Part shown: piece after piece, positions 34,396 to 43,810 of the stretch
Layout of the letters: each line of letters starts with the position of its first letter
Position numbering within the stretch: position 1 is the first letter of the stretch
Origin: Aeromonas sp. RU39B
GTDB lineage: Bacteria; Pseudomonadota; Gammaproteobacteria; Enterobacterales; Aeromonadaceae
Direction of reading: 5' to 3'
Length of the DNA: 64,000 bases
Assembly (NCBI RefSeq): GCF_900156095.1
Contig: NZ_FTMJ01000006.1
Span: 124,001 to 188,000, forward strand
Notes under the pieces: generated by a model
What the model was told of the DNA's origin: nothing
What the model saw: the letters and a program-made list of their open reading frames with translations, nothing else
Database searches by the model: none
Translations under genes and position numbers: made by a program

Positions 34396-36976
34396 TGATG
34401 TGCGGGCCGACGCCCTGCTGGCGAGTCTGGACAATGAGCAACGTGGCAAGCTCAAGGTGTTTTTGGGCGCCGCCCCCGGCGTAGGCAAGACCTACGCCAT
34501 GCTCAAAGCTGCCCAAGAGCAGGCCCGGGAAGGTATCGACCTGCTGATCGGCGTGGTGGAAACCCATGGCCGGCGTGAAACGCTGGCCCTGCTCGATAAG
34601 TTACCGATGTTGCCGCGCCAAGCGGTTTACCACCGTCATCAACGTCTGGAAGAGATGGATCTCGATGCGTTGCTGGCGCGCAAACCGGCGCTGGCGGTGG
34701 TCGATGAGCTGGCCCACTCCAACGCGCCGGGCTGCCGCCATGAAAAGCGCTGGCAAGATGTAGAGGAGCTGCTGGCCGCCGGCATCGATGTGTATACCAC
34801 GCTTAATGTGCAGCATCTGGAAAGCCTCAACGATCTGGTGTGGCAGCTGACCGGCGTGCGGGTGCGCGAGACCCTGCCGGATCAGATCCTGCTTGATGCC
34901 GACAGTCTGGTGCTCATTGACTTACCCCCCAAGGAGCTGCTGGATCGGCTGCGTGAGGGCAAGGTGTATGTGCCGCAGCAGGCGCGCGCTGCCTTGCAAT
35001 CGTTCTTTTCATTAAACAATCTCACGGCACTGCGCGAACTGGCGATGCAAACCGCCGCCAGCCACGTCGAAGGTGACCTGCAACTGCAATGGCAGGCGGC
35101 TGGCAAAACCACCCTGCCGCTACGTGGCAAACTGATGGTCTGCCTGGGTGATGAACAGGGCGCGGCGCTGGTGCGCCACGGCCACCGCTTTGCCCAGCGC
35201 CGGCAGCTGCCCTGGCTGGTGGTGCATGTGGACACCAAGGGCGAGCGCTCGACCGACACCGAACACGCGCTGGCACTGGCTGCGCAGCTGGGGGCGCGGG
35301 TGTTAACCCTGTCGAGCCCGACGGTGGCCGACACGCTACTGGAGACCGCCGAGCAGCAACAGGTTTCGCAGCTTTTACTCGGCAAACCGCACACGATTCC
35401 CTGGCGTCCCTCGCTGGTTCAGCATTTGATTCGCGCGGCGCACGGTCTTGAGGTGACGCTGGTCGATCTGGATCAGCACACAGTGCGTCTGAAACGCCCG
35501 TCACTGGGCGAGGGCAAGGCGCACGAATACCTGCTGTCGCTCTGCATCATGGGGATCACGGCGGGAGCGGCTTGGCTGCTCTCCGATTGGCTGCCGGCAA
35601 GTTCGATGCCGCTGCTGTTTGTGCTGGGGGTGATGACCACGGCCCTGTGCAGCAGCCAGTTTCCTGCAACGCTGGCCGCGCTGCTTGGCTTTGTCGCCCA
35701 CAACCTGCTGTTTGTCGAGCCACTCTATTCGCTGACCGTCTATCACCATAGCGATCTGCTGACGCTGCTGGTTCTGCTGCTGGTCGGGATTGCCGCTGGA
35801 CGTCTTGCCTCACGCCAGCGCCAGCAGCTGGTAAGCCTGCGTGAAAGCCAGCAACTGGGCAATGCCTTGCTCGCGCTCAGCCAGGCACTGACCACGGCCA
35901 GCAACCGCGAAGAGGTATTGAGGCTTGGCAGCGGCGCCATTGCACGCGCACTCGATTGCCAGATCCGGGTGCTCGATGAGGATTATCAGGAGCACAGCGG
36001 CCAGGGGCATGCGGCGCCCGGACAGACCGACCGGGCCGCCATCGACTGGTGCCTGGCGCAAAAGCAGAGCGCCGGGGCACACACCGCCACCCTCAATGCC
36101 GCCGACGCCCAATACCACCCGCTAAGCGATCAGCTGGTGCTGGGAATCGTGCTCGGTAAACCCCTCTCTGCCGGTGCCGAGCATCAACTGCAAGCGCTGC
36201 TGGCTGACATGCGCGCCGCGCTGGCGCGAGTCGATCTCGACGAGCGATTGGCTGACAGCCAGCTGCAGGCAGAGACTGACCGGATGCGCGCCGCCTTGCT
36301 CTCGTCGGTTTCCCACGATCTGAAAACCCCGCTCGCCACCATCATGGGGGCCGGCAGCACGCTGATGGCCTACCGGGATCGGATTGCCGAGAGTGAGCAA
36401 ACCGAGCTACTGCAGTCGATTCAGGACGAAGCATCACGGCTGCACGGCTATGTGCAGAATCTGCTCGACATGACCCGTATCGGCTCGCCCGATTTTCAGC
36501 TCAAGCGCGACTGGATAGCCATCGCTGAGGTGGTCGATGGCGCTCGCCACCGACTGGAAGCAGCTTGGCGTCAGCACAAACTGCAGGTGAACATCGATCA
36601 GCATGTACCAATGCTCTACATCCATGGCGCCCTGATTGAACAGGTGCTGGTCAATATTCTCGATAACGCCTCACGCTACTCGCCAGCCGGTACGCCGATC
36701 GATCTCAACGTGATTCTGGCCGGCCCAGACCTCATCATTGATATCATCGATATCGGCATCGGGATTGCAGAGTCGGATCGGGATAAAATCTTCAACCTCT
36801 TCTACACCCAGCCGGTAGGAGATAGTGGCAGTCGCGGCACGGGCCTCGGGCTTGCCATTTCGCGTGCCATGGTGGAAGCCCATGGCGGCCGGATCTGGGC
36901 CTTCCCCGGACCAAACCGGATCGGCACCTGTATGCGCATCTCCCTGCCGCTGGCCCTCAACTCACCGGAGAGATAA
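34388..36976 (+). CDS. kdpD: Sensor histidine kinase KdpD
   Basis: 862-residue potassium-limitation sensor (E. coli 894). The N-terminal KdpD domain has Walker A GAAPGVGKT at residues 28-36 and VVDELAHSNAPG. A USP-like domain covers ~245-365. Four membrane helices lie at ~385-480 (CIMGITAGAAWLL onwards). A GAF-like region follows. The HisKA box SSVSHDLKTPLATIMG and the HATPase motifs NILDNASRYS, DIGIGI and GTGLGLAIS complete it. The start at 34388 has AAGGA six bases upstream and overlaps kdpC. Confidence 0.96.
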   Translation: MRDDVRADALLASLDNEQRGKLKVFLGAAPGVGKTYAMLKAAQEQAREGIDLLIGVVETHGRRETLALLDKLPMLPRQAVYHRHQRLEEMDLDALLARKPALAVVDELAHSNAPGCRHEKRWQDVEELLAAGIDVYTTLNVQHLESLNDLVWQLTGVRVRETLPDQILLDADSLVLIDLPPKELLDRLREGKVYVPQQARAALQSFFSLNNLTALRELAMQTAASHVEGDLQLQWQAAGKTTLPLRGKLMVCLGDEQGAALVRHGHRFAQRRQLPWLVVHVDTKGERSTDTEHALALAAQLGARVLTLSSPTVADTLLETAEQQQVSQLLLGKPHTIPWRPSLVQHLIRAAHGLEVTLVDLDQHTVRLKRPSLGEGKAHEYLLSLCIMGITAGAAWLLSDWLPASSMPLLFVLGVMTTALCSSQFPATLAALLGFVAHNLLFVEPLYSLTVYHHSDLLTLLVLLLVGIAAGRLASRQRQQLVSLRESQQLGNALLALSQALTTASNREEVLRLGSGAIARALDCQIRVLDEDYQEHSGQGHAAPGQTDRAAIDWCLAQKQSAGAHTATLNAADAQYHPLSDQLVLGIVLGKPLSAGAEHQLQALLADMRAALARVDLDERLADSQLQAETDRMRAALLSSVSHDLKTPLATIMGAGSTLMAYRDRIAESEQTELLQSIQDEASRLHGYVQNLLDMTRIGSPDFQLKRDWIAIAEVVDGARHRLEAAWRQHKLQVNIDQHVPMLYIHGALIEQVLVNILDNASRYSPAGTPIDLNVILAGPDLIIDIIDIGIGIAESDRDKIFNLFYTQPVGDSGSRGTGLGLAISRAMVEAHGGRIWAFPGPNRIGTCMRISLPLALNSPER

Positions 36977-37659
36977 TGGCTCATATCCTTGTCATCGATG
37001 ACGAGCAGGCAATTCGCCGCTTTTTGCGCATCAGTCTGAGCGCAGAGGGCCATCAGGTCAGTGAAGCGGTCTCGGTGAACGAAGGGCTCACTGCCTATCG
37101 CCACACACATCCTGATCTGGTGATTCTCGATTTGGGTCTGCCCGATGGGGATGGGATGGCGGTGCTGCAGGCGATTCGCGAGCACCATCAGCTGCCGGTA
37201 CTGGTGCTATCGGCCCGCGATGGTGAACAGGAGAAGGTTCGCCTGCTCGATGCCGGGGCCAATGATTACATGAGCAAGCCGTTTGGCATTCAGGAGATGA
37301 TGGCCCGGATCCGGGTGCTGCTACGTCAGCGGGTAGGATTGATACAAAGCGACAGCCGCCATTTTGACGGCTGTGGACTAAGTATTGATGCCACCAATCA
37401 TACGGTGACGCTCAAGGGCGACGAGGTGGGCTTGTCGCGCAAAGAGTTTGCGCTGTTGCAGGCGCTGGTCAGCCATCCGGGCAAGCTGGTGCTGCAAAGC
37501 CAGCTGCTCAATGACATCTGGGGCCCGAGCCACAAAGAAGATACCCACTATTTGCGGATCGTGGTGGCCAGCCTGCGCCGCAAGCTGGGTGACAATCCCC
37601 AGGCGCCGCACCTGATCGTCACCGAGCCTGGGATTGGCTATCGCTTTATTGGCAACTGA
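36976..37659 (+). CDS. kdpE: Response regulator KdpE
   Basis: 227-residue OmpR-family regulator (E. coli 225). The receiver has acidic pocket DDEQ, the phospho-Asp in VILDLGLPDGDG (about residue 52), and the Lys of SKPFG. The C-terminal winged helix has LSRKEFALLQALVSHPG, LLNDIWGP and LRIVVASLRRKLG. It activates kdpFABC through the T-rich operator near 29961. It starts at the last base of the kdpD stop (TAATG), so translation is coupled. It ends 11 bp from a convergent gene. Confidence 0.97.
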   Translation: MAHILVIDDEQAIRRFLRISLSAEGHQVSEAVSVNEGLTAYRHTHPDLVILDLGLPDGDGMAVLQAIREHHQLPVLVLSARDGEQEKVRLLDAGANDYMSKPFGIQEMMARIRVLLRQRVGLIQSDSRHFDGCGLSIDATNHTVTLKGDEVGLSRKEFALLQALVSHPGKLVLQSQLLNDIWGPSHKEDTHYLRIVVASLRRKLGDNPQAPHLIVTEPGIGYRFIGN

Positions 37660-37670
37660 CAGACACGGCG

Positions 37671-37976
37671 TTATTCCGGCTGCGCGTCGCTGTCACGGGA
37701 AGCCCTTGCTTTGCCCTTGAGAGCCATGATAAACGCGCCCAAATGCGGGTGCAGCTCACTAAATGGCGCTTCGCGGCGATGGTTCATGGCGACTTCGCCA
37801 AGCAGCTTCAACCCGGTCAGCATGGCCGCTGACTCATCGGCGGTCAGCGGTGCGCGAGTGCCGACCCGCTCCAGCAGCCCGAGCAGCTCATCGTGGCAGG
37901 TGGCTGTAAACGTGCGGGCTGGCGGAGCATCATCGGCCAGCGCCTCGATAGTAATGCGATATTGATGTCCTCTCAT
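37671..37976 (-). CDS. DUF3861 family small protein
   Basis: 101-residue protein starting MRGHQYRITIEAL, with CHDELLGLLERV and AAMLTGLKLLGEVAMNHRR, matching DUF3861. It is acidic and predicted cytoplasmic. The function is unknown. It is the second gene of a pair with the YqjI-like repressor, starting eight bases after that gene's stop, and converges on kdpE. Confidence 0.75.
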   Translation of the reverse strand: MRGHQYRITIEALADDAPPARTFTATCHDELLGLLERVGTRAPLTADESAAMLTGLKLLGEVAMNHRREAPFSELHPHLGAFIMALKGKARASRDSDAQPE

Positions 37977-37984
37977 GGACTCTC

Positions 37985-38611
37985 CTATTTGATTCGTCCG
38001 ATTTCCAGCGCCGCCTTGTCGATCGCTTCGGCCATGGCCTGCAGGATCTCTTCGGCCGGCTCGCCATCACGAAAACGCAGTTGCAGCGCCATCTTCAGGT
38101 TGTTCATGGCCCGCTCGACATGCGGGTTATTGCGCGCCTTGGCGATACGGGAGGCCTGGGCCAGGCGGTCCATGATCTCGTCCATCACTTCGCCCTGCGC
38201 CGCGATAAAGGTTTGTCCCTCTTCGCTCAGCGCATAACGACGGCGGCCGTTTTCTGCATCGGAGGCGGTGATCATGCCGCTGCCTTCAAGCTGGGCCAGG
38301 GTTGGGTAGATGACGCCTGAGCTCGGGCTATAATCACCGCCAGCCAGCGCTTCGATACCCTTGATCAGTTCATAACCGTGCTGGGGGCCGTTTTGCAGCA
38401 GGTGCAACACCACCAGGCGCAAATCGCCGTGACCAAACAGACGACCGCGACCACGGCCGTGACCGCTGCGCATGCCACCCTTGCCCGGATGGCCTTCACC
38501 TTTGTGACGACCGCCCTCGCGGCCTTCGTGTCGCTCTTCACCAGAACGACGACCTTCATGTCGCCCGCCTTCGGGTCGACCGTGATGATGACCTTCGTGG
38601 TCTTTACGCAT
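37985..38611 (-). CDS. PadR family metal-responsive repressor (YqjI-like)
   Basis: 208-residue PadR-type regulator. The first ~60 residues are rich in His, Gly, Arg and Glu, with ten His and no Cys; E. coli YqjI has a comparable metal-binding tail that also contains Cys. The winged HTH follows (GHGDLRLVVLHLLQNGPQHGYELIKGIEAL, SSGVIYPTLAQLEGSGMI). A helical dimer domain ends the protein. In E. coli YqjI represses yqjH in response to iron and nickel; no yqjH is seen here. The start at 38611 has AAGGAG seven bases upstream. It is followed by a DUF3861 gene. Confidence 0.88.
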   Translation of the reverse strand: MRKDHEGHHHGRPEGGRHEGRRSGEERHEGREGGRHKGEGHPGKGGMRSGHGRGRGRLFGHGDLRLVVLHLLQNGPQHGYELIKGIEALAGGDYSPSSGVIYPTLAQLEGSGMITASDAENGRRRYALSEEGQTFIAAQGEVMDEIMDRLAQASRIAKARNNPHVERAMNNLKMALQLRFRDGEPAEEILQAMAEAIDKAALEIGRIK

Positions 38612-38644
38612 CACATTGCTCCTTTCTCTCTTTGAATGCAAAAA

Positions 38645-38654
38645 AGATATATCT
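38645..38654. promoter_or_regulatory. Palindrome upstream of the YqjI-like gene
   Basis: AGATATATCT is a perfect 10-bp palindrome in an AT-rich stretch 34 to 43 bp before the start of the YqjI-like gene. PadR repressors often autoregulate, so it may be an operator. A chance AT-rich palindrome is also possible. Confidence 0.3.
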
Positions 38655-38800
38655 AAACACTATCGAAATCAAGTTTATTGCAGCAAATTTATTCACCCGA
38701 CCCACATCTATCGGGTAACCCTCTGCGACATAAGGAGATCATTGCGAGTAATAGCGGCACAAGCCAGCCCCGATGTGCCACCCATTCCTACCAAGCCGGC

Positions 38801-39676
38801 CTAGCGTGCTGACACAGACACAGTCTGTCCAACGCCTTTTTGCTCGCCATGGCGCTGGCGCCATTCGCGCGGCGTCATGCCCATCTCACGGGTAAAGACC
38901 ACCGAGAAGTAGTTGCTGTCTTCGAAACCGCAGCGAATGGCGATATCGCTGACCAGCAGTTCGCTGTGGCAGAGCAGATAACGGGCCTGACACAGACGCA
39001 GCTGACGCAAGTAGTGATGGATGGTCATACCGGTATGCTGACGAAACAGCTGGCGCAAGGAGCGCTCGCTCACCCGCTCGCTGGCGCAGAACTGCTGAAC
39101 ATCAAACGGGTTTTCCAGGCTCTGGGCAAGGGTCACCATCAGCTTGTCGAGCAGCGCGCCATCCGTCGGCAGTGCAGAGGCGAGGGGTTGATAGCGATGG
39201 CGGTGCAAGGTGATCGCCAATTGCAAAAACAGGCTCTCGCACAAACTGGCAGAGAGTGGGTCATCGTCATGGCTCTCTTCATCCAGCTGGCGGATCAGCG
39301 AGCGGGCGCTATTCAGACCATGCTCGCTTAAGCGCCAGCGCCGATCGCCACTGATAGGGGGGTTGAGCAGGGAGTGCCAATCGGCAGCAAAACAGAGCCG
39401 CTCCGGACAATAGATAACGTTGTGCAGCAACAACTCCTGCACCGATTCATAGCTGTGTACATCATCGGCACGAATATAAAACAGATCGCCACAAGTAATT
39501 CGATAGGGGCGACCATTAAGTACCTGTAACCCATTACCGCGCCAGACCATCACCAGCTCGCAAAATTCATGGCTGTGCTCGGCGAAAATATGCTGCGGAT
39601 AACGGTCTGCCACGGCCACCGCTTGGGTTGCCGAGCTAAAAAAATCCTCCTTTCGCAATAACAGGCGCTGACTCAC
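38801..39676 (-). CDS. rhaR: L-rhamnose regulator RhaR
   Basis: 291-residue AraC/XylS-family activator. The cupin sensor (~20-115) has AVADRYPQHIFAEHSHEFCELV, WRGNGLQVLNGRPY and GDLFYIRADDVHSY, closely matching E. coli RhaR. The C-terminal AraC HTH has SERSLRQLFRQHTGMTIHHYLRQLRL and IAIRCGFEDSNYFSVVFTREMGMTPREW. It is thought to switch on rhaS when rhamnose is present. The GTG start at 39676 has GGAG seven bases upstream. It lies downstream of rhaS with a 89-bp gap, on the minus strand, opposite rhaBA. Confidence 0.93.
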   Translation of the reverse strand: MSQRLLLRKEDFFSSATQAVAVADRYPQHIFAEHSHEFCELVMVWRGNGLQVLNGRPYRITCGDLFYIRADDVHSYESVQELLLHNVIYCPERLCFAADWHSLLNPPISGDRRWRLSEHGLNSARSLIRQLDEESHDDDPLSASLCESLFLQLAITLHRHRYQPLASALPTDGALLDKLMVTLAQSLENPFDVQQFCASERVSERSLRQLFRQHTGMTIHHYLRQLRLCQARYLLCHSELLVSDIAIRCGFEDSNYFSVVFTREMGMTPREWRQRHGEQKGVGQTVSVSAR

Positions 39677-39765
39677 GGCGCACTCCGAGATAGGTTCAAA
39701 GGCGCGATGCTGTCAGATTATTAAAGGCAAAAGTTTGATTATTCTCGCGTTCCTGGAAATATCCC

Positions 39766-40602
39766 CTATTGCAATACCCCATCTCGGCCTAGCCGAATAT
39801 CCCTTGGGGAATAGGTGAACTCCTTTTTGAACAAGGTGGAGAAGTGGTTGCTGTCACCAAATCCACACTGGAACGCGATATCAGTGACACTCCCCTCGCT
39901 ATAACGGAGTAATTGGCGCGCTTTGAGCAAACGCAGCCGATTGAGGTAACGCTGCGGAGTCAGGCCGGTTTTTTGCTTGAGTTGACGGTGCAAGGTGCGC
40001 AGCGACAGCGAGAACTGCTCGGCCAGCGGCTCCCAATTCACCTCTTCAGCAAAGTGGTGATCGAGCCAGGCCATGACCAGATCGAGCTGGTTGCCGTGCG
40101 TGGTTGCTTCGGCGCACAGACAGTGACGATGCAGCAATAACAGAAGCTGCATAAACAGCGCTTCGCGGGTCGCGCAGTGGGTCAGACTGCCGCTCTCGCC
40201 GCAGGCCTCCATCTGGCGCACCACCGATTCGGCCTGCAGCAACGCCTCCTGACTAAGCCGCCAGTGAGAGGGATAGAGACCGTCGCGCTCTTCTGGCAGC
40301 AAGCGGGCAATATTGGTAAGAAAGGTAAATTGATCCGGCGCGCGATACAGCACATTGGTCAAACAGAGATGGTCGGTCTGTTCATAGAGGTGGTGATCCC
40401 GGTCGCGAATAAAACAGACCGATCCCCGGCTCAATGTATGGGGTTGACCGTTAAACACATGGATTCCCGTTCCTTGGGAAACCACCACGATTTCATAAAA
40501 ATCATGATGATGCTCGGGGAAGGCTATTTGCGGCGAGCGCGGTTCAATAGCTACCGAATCATGACTGGAATGAAAGAAATCTGCGCCGTGTAATTGACCC
40601 AT
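39766..40602 (-). CDS. rhaS: L-rhamnose operon activator RhaS
   Basis: 278-residue AraC-family activator. The cupin sensor has [29 protein letters not shown] and [14 protein letters not shown]. The HTH has [36 protein letters not shown] and [20 protein letters not shown]. In E. coli RhaS with rhamnose activates rhaBAD. AAGGTGA lies eight bases before the ATG. It diverges from rhaB across a 312-bp control region with a CRP site. It should not be confused with the substrate-binding protein at 43811, also called RhaS in rhizobia. Confidence 0.93.
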   Translation of the reverse strand: MGQLHGADFFHSSHDSVAIEPRSPQIAFPEHHHDFYEIVVVSQGTGIHVFNGQPHTLSRGSVCFIRDRDHHLYEQTDHLCLTNVLYRAPDQFTFLTNIARLLPEERDGLYPSHWRLSQEALLQAESVVRQMEACGESGSLTHCATREALFMQLLLLLHRHCLCAEATTHGNQLDLVMAWLDHHFAEEVNWEPLAEQFSLSLRTLHRQLKQKTGLTPQRYLNRLRLLKARQLLRYSEGSVTDIAFQCGFGDSNHFSTLFKKEFTYSPRDIRLGRDGVLQ

Positions 40603-40779
40603 TTTCGTTCACCTTTCTGTCCCTGATGGCGAGATAGTAATGAAGGGGAGGCCAATAAACCTTGATTTTTCGGTAACGAAGTTGTTAATCCCGACCTTGA
40701 TTTAAAGAATGGTCCGACGCATTGAAAATTTGTGGGGAGTATCACATTCCCCTTCCCTCGCCCCTCTTTCATAGCAATT

Positions 40780-40795
40780 TGTGAAGCCGCTCACG
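40780..40795 (+). promoter_or_regulatory. CRP site in the rhaS-rhaB control region
   Basis: TGTGA-AGCCGC-TCACG matches the CRP consensus TGTGA-N6-TCACA at nine of ten positions. It lies about 130 bp before rhaB and 180 bp before rhaS, between the divergent genes, as in E. coli rhaSR-rhaBAD. RhaS half-sites could not be named confidently in the rest of this 312-bp gap. Confidence 0.75.
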
Positions 40796-40914
40796 AGTAC
40801 CTTTATTTCTTTGCCAGTGTGCCGCGTTTCGATGGCATTGAAACGAAGGAGCCTAGCCTGCTGCGTTTTTACACTGGCGACTATCAACTTGGATATGTCA
40901 GCAAGGATAGCGCC

Positions 40915-42387
40915 ATGACCCTTCGTCACTGCATTGCCGTGGATCTGGGCGCCTCGAGCGGCCGCGTCATGCTGGGCCGTTTTGATGGCGAGCAGCGCCA
41001 GCTCTCTCTTTTGCAACTGCACCGCTTTACCAATCATCTGGTCAACCGGGGTGAACAAGTCTGCTGGGATGTCGAAGCGCTTGAGCACGAAATTCGCCAC
41101 GGACTGCAGCTGGCTTGCCAGCGCGGCATCACTATCGACAGCATCGGCATCGACACCTGGGGGGTGGATTATGTGCTGATCGACGGCGACGGAACGCGGG
41201 TTGCTCAAGCAGTGGCCTACCGCGACGGGCGAACCGACGGGGTGATGGCCAAGGCGCAGGAGCAACTCGGTGCGGCCGAGATCTACCGGCGCACCGGCAT
41301 CCAGTTTCTGCCGTTTAACACCCTTTACCAGTTGCGCGCCCAGAGCCTGTTGGCGGATGAGTTAAGCGATCAGGTCGCGCACGCCCTGATGATTCCCGAC
41401 TACCTGCACTATCGCCTGACCGGCCAGCTCAACTGGGAATACACCAACGCCACCACCACCCAACTGCTCAATATCGACAGCGGCGAGTGGGACGATCACT
41501 TGCTGGCATGGAGCGGTGCGCCGCGCCACTGGTTTGGCAAGCTGACCCAGCCCGGCACCGTGATTGGCCACTGGCAAAGCCCGCAAGGACAAACCATTGC
41601 GGTGATCTGCGTGGCGACCCACGACACCGCCAGCGCCGTATTGGCCACCCCACTGCAAGAGCCGGACAGCGCCTATCTCTCATCGGGCACCTGGTCGTTG
41701 ATGGGCTTTGAGAGCCTTACCCCTTACCGGGGCGCTGACGCGCTGGCGGCCAACATCACCAATGAGGGCGGCGCCGAGGGGCGCTTTCGGGTGCTCAAAA
41801 ACATCATGGGACTGTGGCTGCTGCAACGGGTTTGCAGCGAGCGCGCCATCACCGATCTGCCCGCGCTGATTGAACAGGCGCGCCAACTGCCTGCGGCCAC
41901 TTTCGTCATCAATCCCAACGACAGCCGCTTTATCAACCCGCCCAGCATGTGCGCCGCCATTCAGGAGGCCTGCCGCCAAAGCGGACAACCCCTACCACAG
42001 AGCAATGCCGAGCTGGCCCGCTGCATCTTTGACAGTCTGGCGCTGCTCTATGCCGAGGTGCTCGCTGAATTGGCCAAGCTGCGCGGCCGCCCCTTCTCGC
42101 ACCTGCATGTGGTGGGCGGCGGCAGCCAGAACCATTTTCTTAACCAGTTGTGCGCCGATGCCTGCGCCATTGCGGTGGTTGCCGGCCCCATCGAAGCATC
42201 GACCTTGGGCAATATCGGCTGCCAGCTGATCGCTCTCGGCGAGCTGGCCGATGTCAGTGCCGTGCGCCGACTGATAGCCCAGAGCCAACCCCTGCTCACT
42301 TTCGAGCCCCAATCCCGCAGCGAGCTGGCCCGCCTCGGCGCCCGTTATCGCCACCACGAACATCTCGATAAGGAGACGTGTGCATGA
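40915..42387 (+). CDS. rhaB: L-rhamnulokinase
   Basis: 490-residue FGGY-family kinase (E. coli 489) that phosphorylates L-rhamnulose at O1. The N-terminal phosphate motif is [12 protein letters not shown]. The catalytic Asp is in [12 protein letters not shown]. The FGGY signature region [19 protein letters not shown] is near residue 400. The start at 40915 (MTLRHC) has AAGGA seven bases upstream; an in-frame start about 180 bp earlier lies in promoter DNA. It overlaps rhaA by four bases. Confidence 0.96.
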   Translation: MTLRHCIAVDLGASSGRVMLGRFDGEQRQLSLLQLHRFTNHLVNRGEQVCWDVEALEHEIRHGLQLACQRGITIDSIGIDTWGVDYVLIDGDGTRVAQAVAYRDGRTDGVMAKAQEQLGAAEIYRRTGIQFLPFNTLYQLRAQSLLADELSDQVAHALMIPDYLHYRLTGQLNWEYTNATTTQLLNIDSGEWDDHLLAWSGAPRHWFGKLTQPGTVIGHWQSPQGQTIAVICVATHDTASAVLATPLQEPDSAYLSSGTWSLMGFESLTPYRGADALAANITNEGGAEGRFRVLKNIMGLWLLQRVCSERAITDLPALIEQARQLPAATFVINPNDSRFINPPSMCAAIQEACRQSGQPLPQSNAELARCIFDSLALLYAEVLAELAKLRGRPFSHLHVVGGGSQNHFLNQLCADACAIAVVAGPIEASTLGNIGCQLIALGELADVSAVRRLIAQSQPLLTFEPQSRSELARLGARYRHHEHLDKETCA

Positions 42388-43643
42388 CCACCCATATCCA
42401 TCAATCCTGGGAGCTGGCCAAGGCCCGCTTTGCCGCCATTGGCGTCGATGCCGAGGAGGCGCTGCGTCTACTCGACACCCTGCCCGTCTCGATGCACTGT
42501 TGGCAGGGCGACGACGTGAGCGGCTTTGAAAATCCAGAGGGTTCCCTGACAGGCGGAATTCAGGCTACCGGTAACTATCCAGGCAAGGCCCGTAATGCCG
42601 CCGAACTGCGCGCCGATCTGGAGCAGGCGATGCGCCTGATCCCCGGCCCCAAGCGTCTCAATCTGCACGCTATTTATCTGGAAGCCGACGGCAAGGTAGA
42701 GCGTAACGACATTCAGCCCGAGCACTTTGCCGGCTGGGTGGCCTGGGCCAAAGCGCACAAGATGGGGCTCGATTTTAACCCCTCCTGCTTCTCCCACCCG
42801 CTCAGTGCCGATGGTTTTACCCTGTCGCACTCCAACCCGGACATCCGCCGCTTCTGGATTGAGCACTGCCAGGCCAGTCGCCGCGTGTCGGCCTATTTCG
42901 GCCGTGAACTTGGTACCGCCTCGGTCATGAACATCTGGATCCCGGATGGCATGAAAGATCAACCGGTAGATCGGCTGGCACCGCGCGAGCGGCTGCTCAG
43001 TGCCCTTGATGAGGTGATTGCCGAGAAGTTTGACCAAAAGCACCACATCGATGCGGTAGAGAGCAAGCTGTTTGGCATCGGCGCCGAGAGCTACACCGTC
43101 GGCTCCAACGAGTTCTACATGGGCTATGCCACCAGCCGCCAGACTGCACTGTGTCTCGATGCCGGCCACTTCCACCCGACCGAGGTCATCTCGGACAAGA
43201 TTGCCAGCGCCATGCTCTATGTGCCGCGCCTGCTGCTGCACGTCAGCCGTCCGGTGCGCTGGGACAGCGACCACGTGGTGCTGCTCGATGACGAAACCCA
43301 GGCCATTGCCTGCGAGATTGTGCGTCATCGTCTGTTTGATCGGGTGCACATCGGGCTCGACTTCTTTGACGCATCGATCAACCGCATCGCCGCCTGGGTC
43401 ATCGGTACCCGCAACATGAAAAAAGCGCTGCTGCGCGCCCTGCTCGAGCCCACCGGGCAGCTGCGTCAACTCGAACTGGAAGGGGATTACACCGCCCGTC
43501 TGGCACTGCTGGAAGAGCAAAAATCCCTGCCCTGGCAGGCGGTGTGGGAGATGTATTGCCTGCGCCACGACACCCCGGCTGATGCGGCCTGGCTGGGTGA
43601 TGTGCGCCACTACGAGCAGCACACCCTGCGCCTTCGCACCTAA
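42384..43643 (+). CDS. rhaA: L-rhamnose isomerase
   Basis: 419-residue Mn-dependent isomerase (E. coli 419) converting L-rhamnose to L-rhamnulose. Family motifs: [64 protein letters not shown] (metal ligands) and [19 protein letters not shown] precedes the ATG by eight bases. After it there is no aldolase gene; a hairpin leads to the importer genes. Confidence 0.97.
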   Translation: MTTHIHQSWELAKARFAAIGVDAEEALRLLDTLPVSMHCWQGDDVSGFENPEGSLTGGIQATGNYPGKARNAAELRADLEQAMRLIPGPKRLNLHAIYLEADGKVERNDIQPEHFAGWVAWAKAHKMGLDFNPSCFSHPLSADGFTLSHSNPDIRRFWIEHCQASRRVSAYFGRELGTASVMNIWIPDGMKDQPVDRLAPRERLLSALDEVIAEKFDQKHHIDAVESKLFGIGAESYTVGSNEFYMGYATSRQTALCLDAGHFHPTEVISDKIASAMLYVPRLLLHVSRPVRWDSDHVVLLDDETQAIACEIVRHRLFDRVHIGLDFFDASINRIAAWVIGTRNMKKALLRALLEPTGQLRQLELEGDYTARLALLEEQKSLPWQAVWEMYCLRHDTPADAAWLGDVRHYEQHTLRLRT

Positions 43644-43678
43644 ATCCGGACGCTGCCATCACCGGCGGCGCACCCGGT

Positions 43679-43719
43679 AGCGCAAGCGCAGCGGCGCATC
43701 TGCTCGCAGCGCTTGCGCT
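43679..43719 (+). repeat. Intercistronic hairpin between rhaA and the binding-protein gene
   Basis: AGCGCAAGCG (43679-43688) and CGCTTGCGCT (43710-43719) are perfect 10-bp inverted arms enclosing 21 bp. No T-run follows. Such stems protect 3' ends or mark a processing site, and can raise the level of the following binding-protein message. Confidence 0.7.
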
Positions 43720-43810
43720 TAAGCCTCACGCTCTCTTGGCTATCTGGCCGGGGGGCGAAGAGATAACCCTGTTCCCTGCACACTGAGTCATTAAAGGTGG
43801 AGTACACACA

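Noticed and set aside
40825-40845. CGTTTC-N9-GAAACG inverted repeat before rhaB, considered as a regulator site
   Set aside because: Six-base arms, not matching the direct-repeat half-sites of RhaS or RhaR; could be chance.
42468-43622. Long minus-strand frame opposite rhaA (384 codons)
   Set aside because: Antisense shadow of rhaA; the rhaA reading matches known isomerase motifs over its full length.
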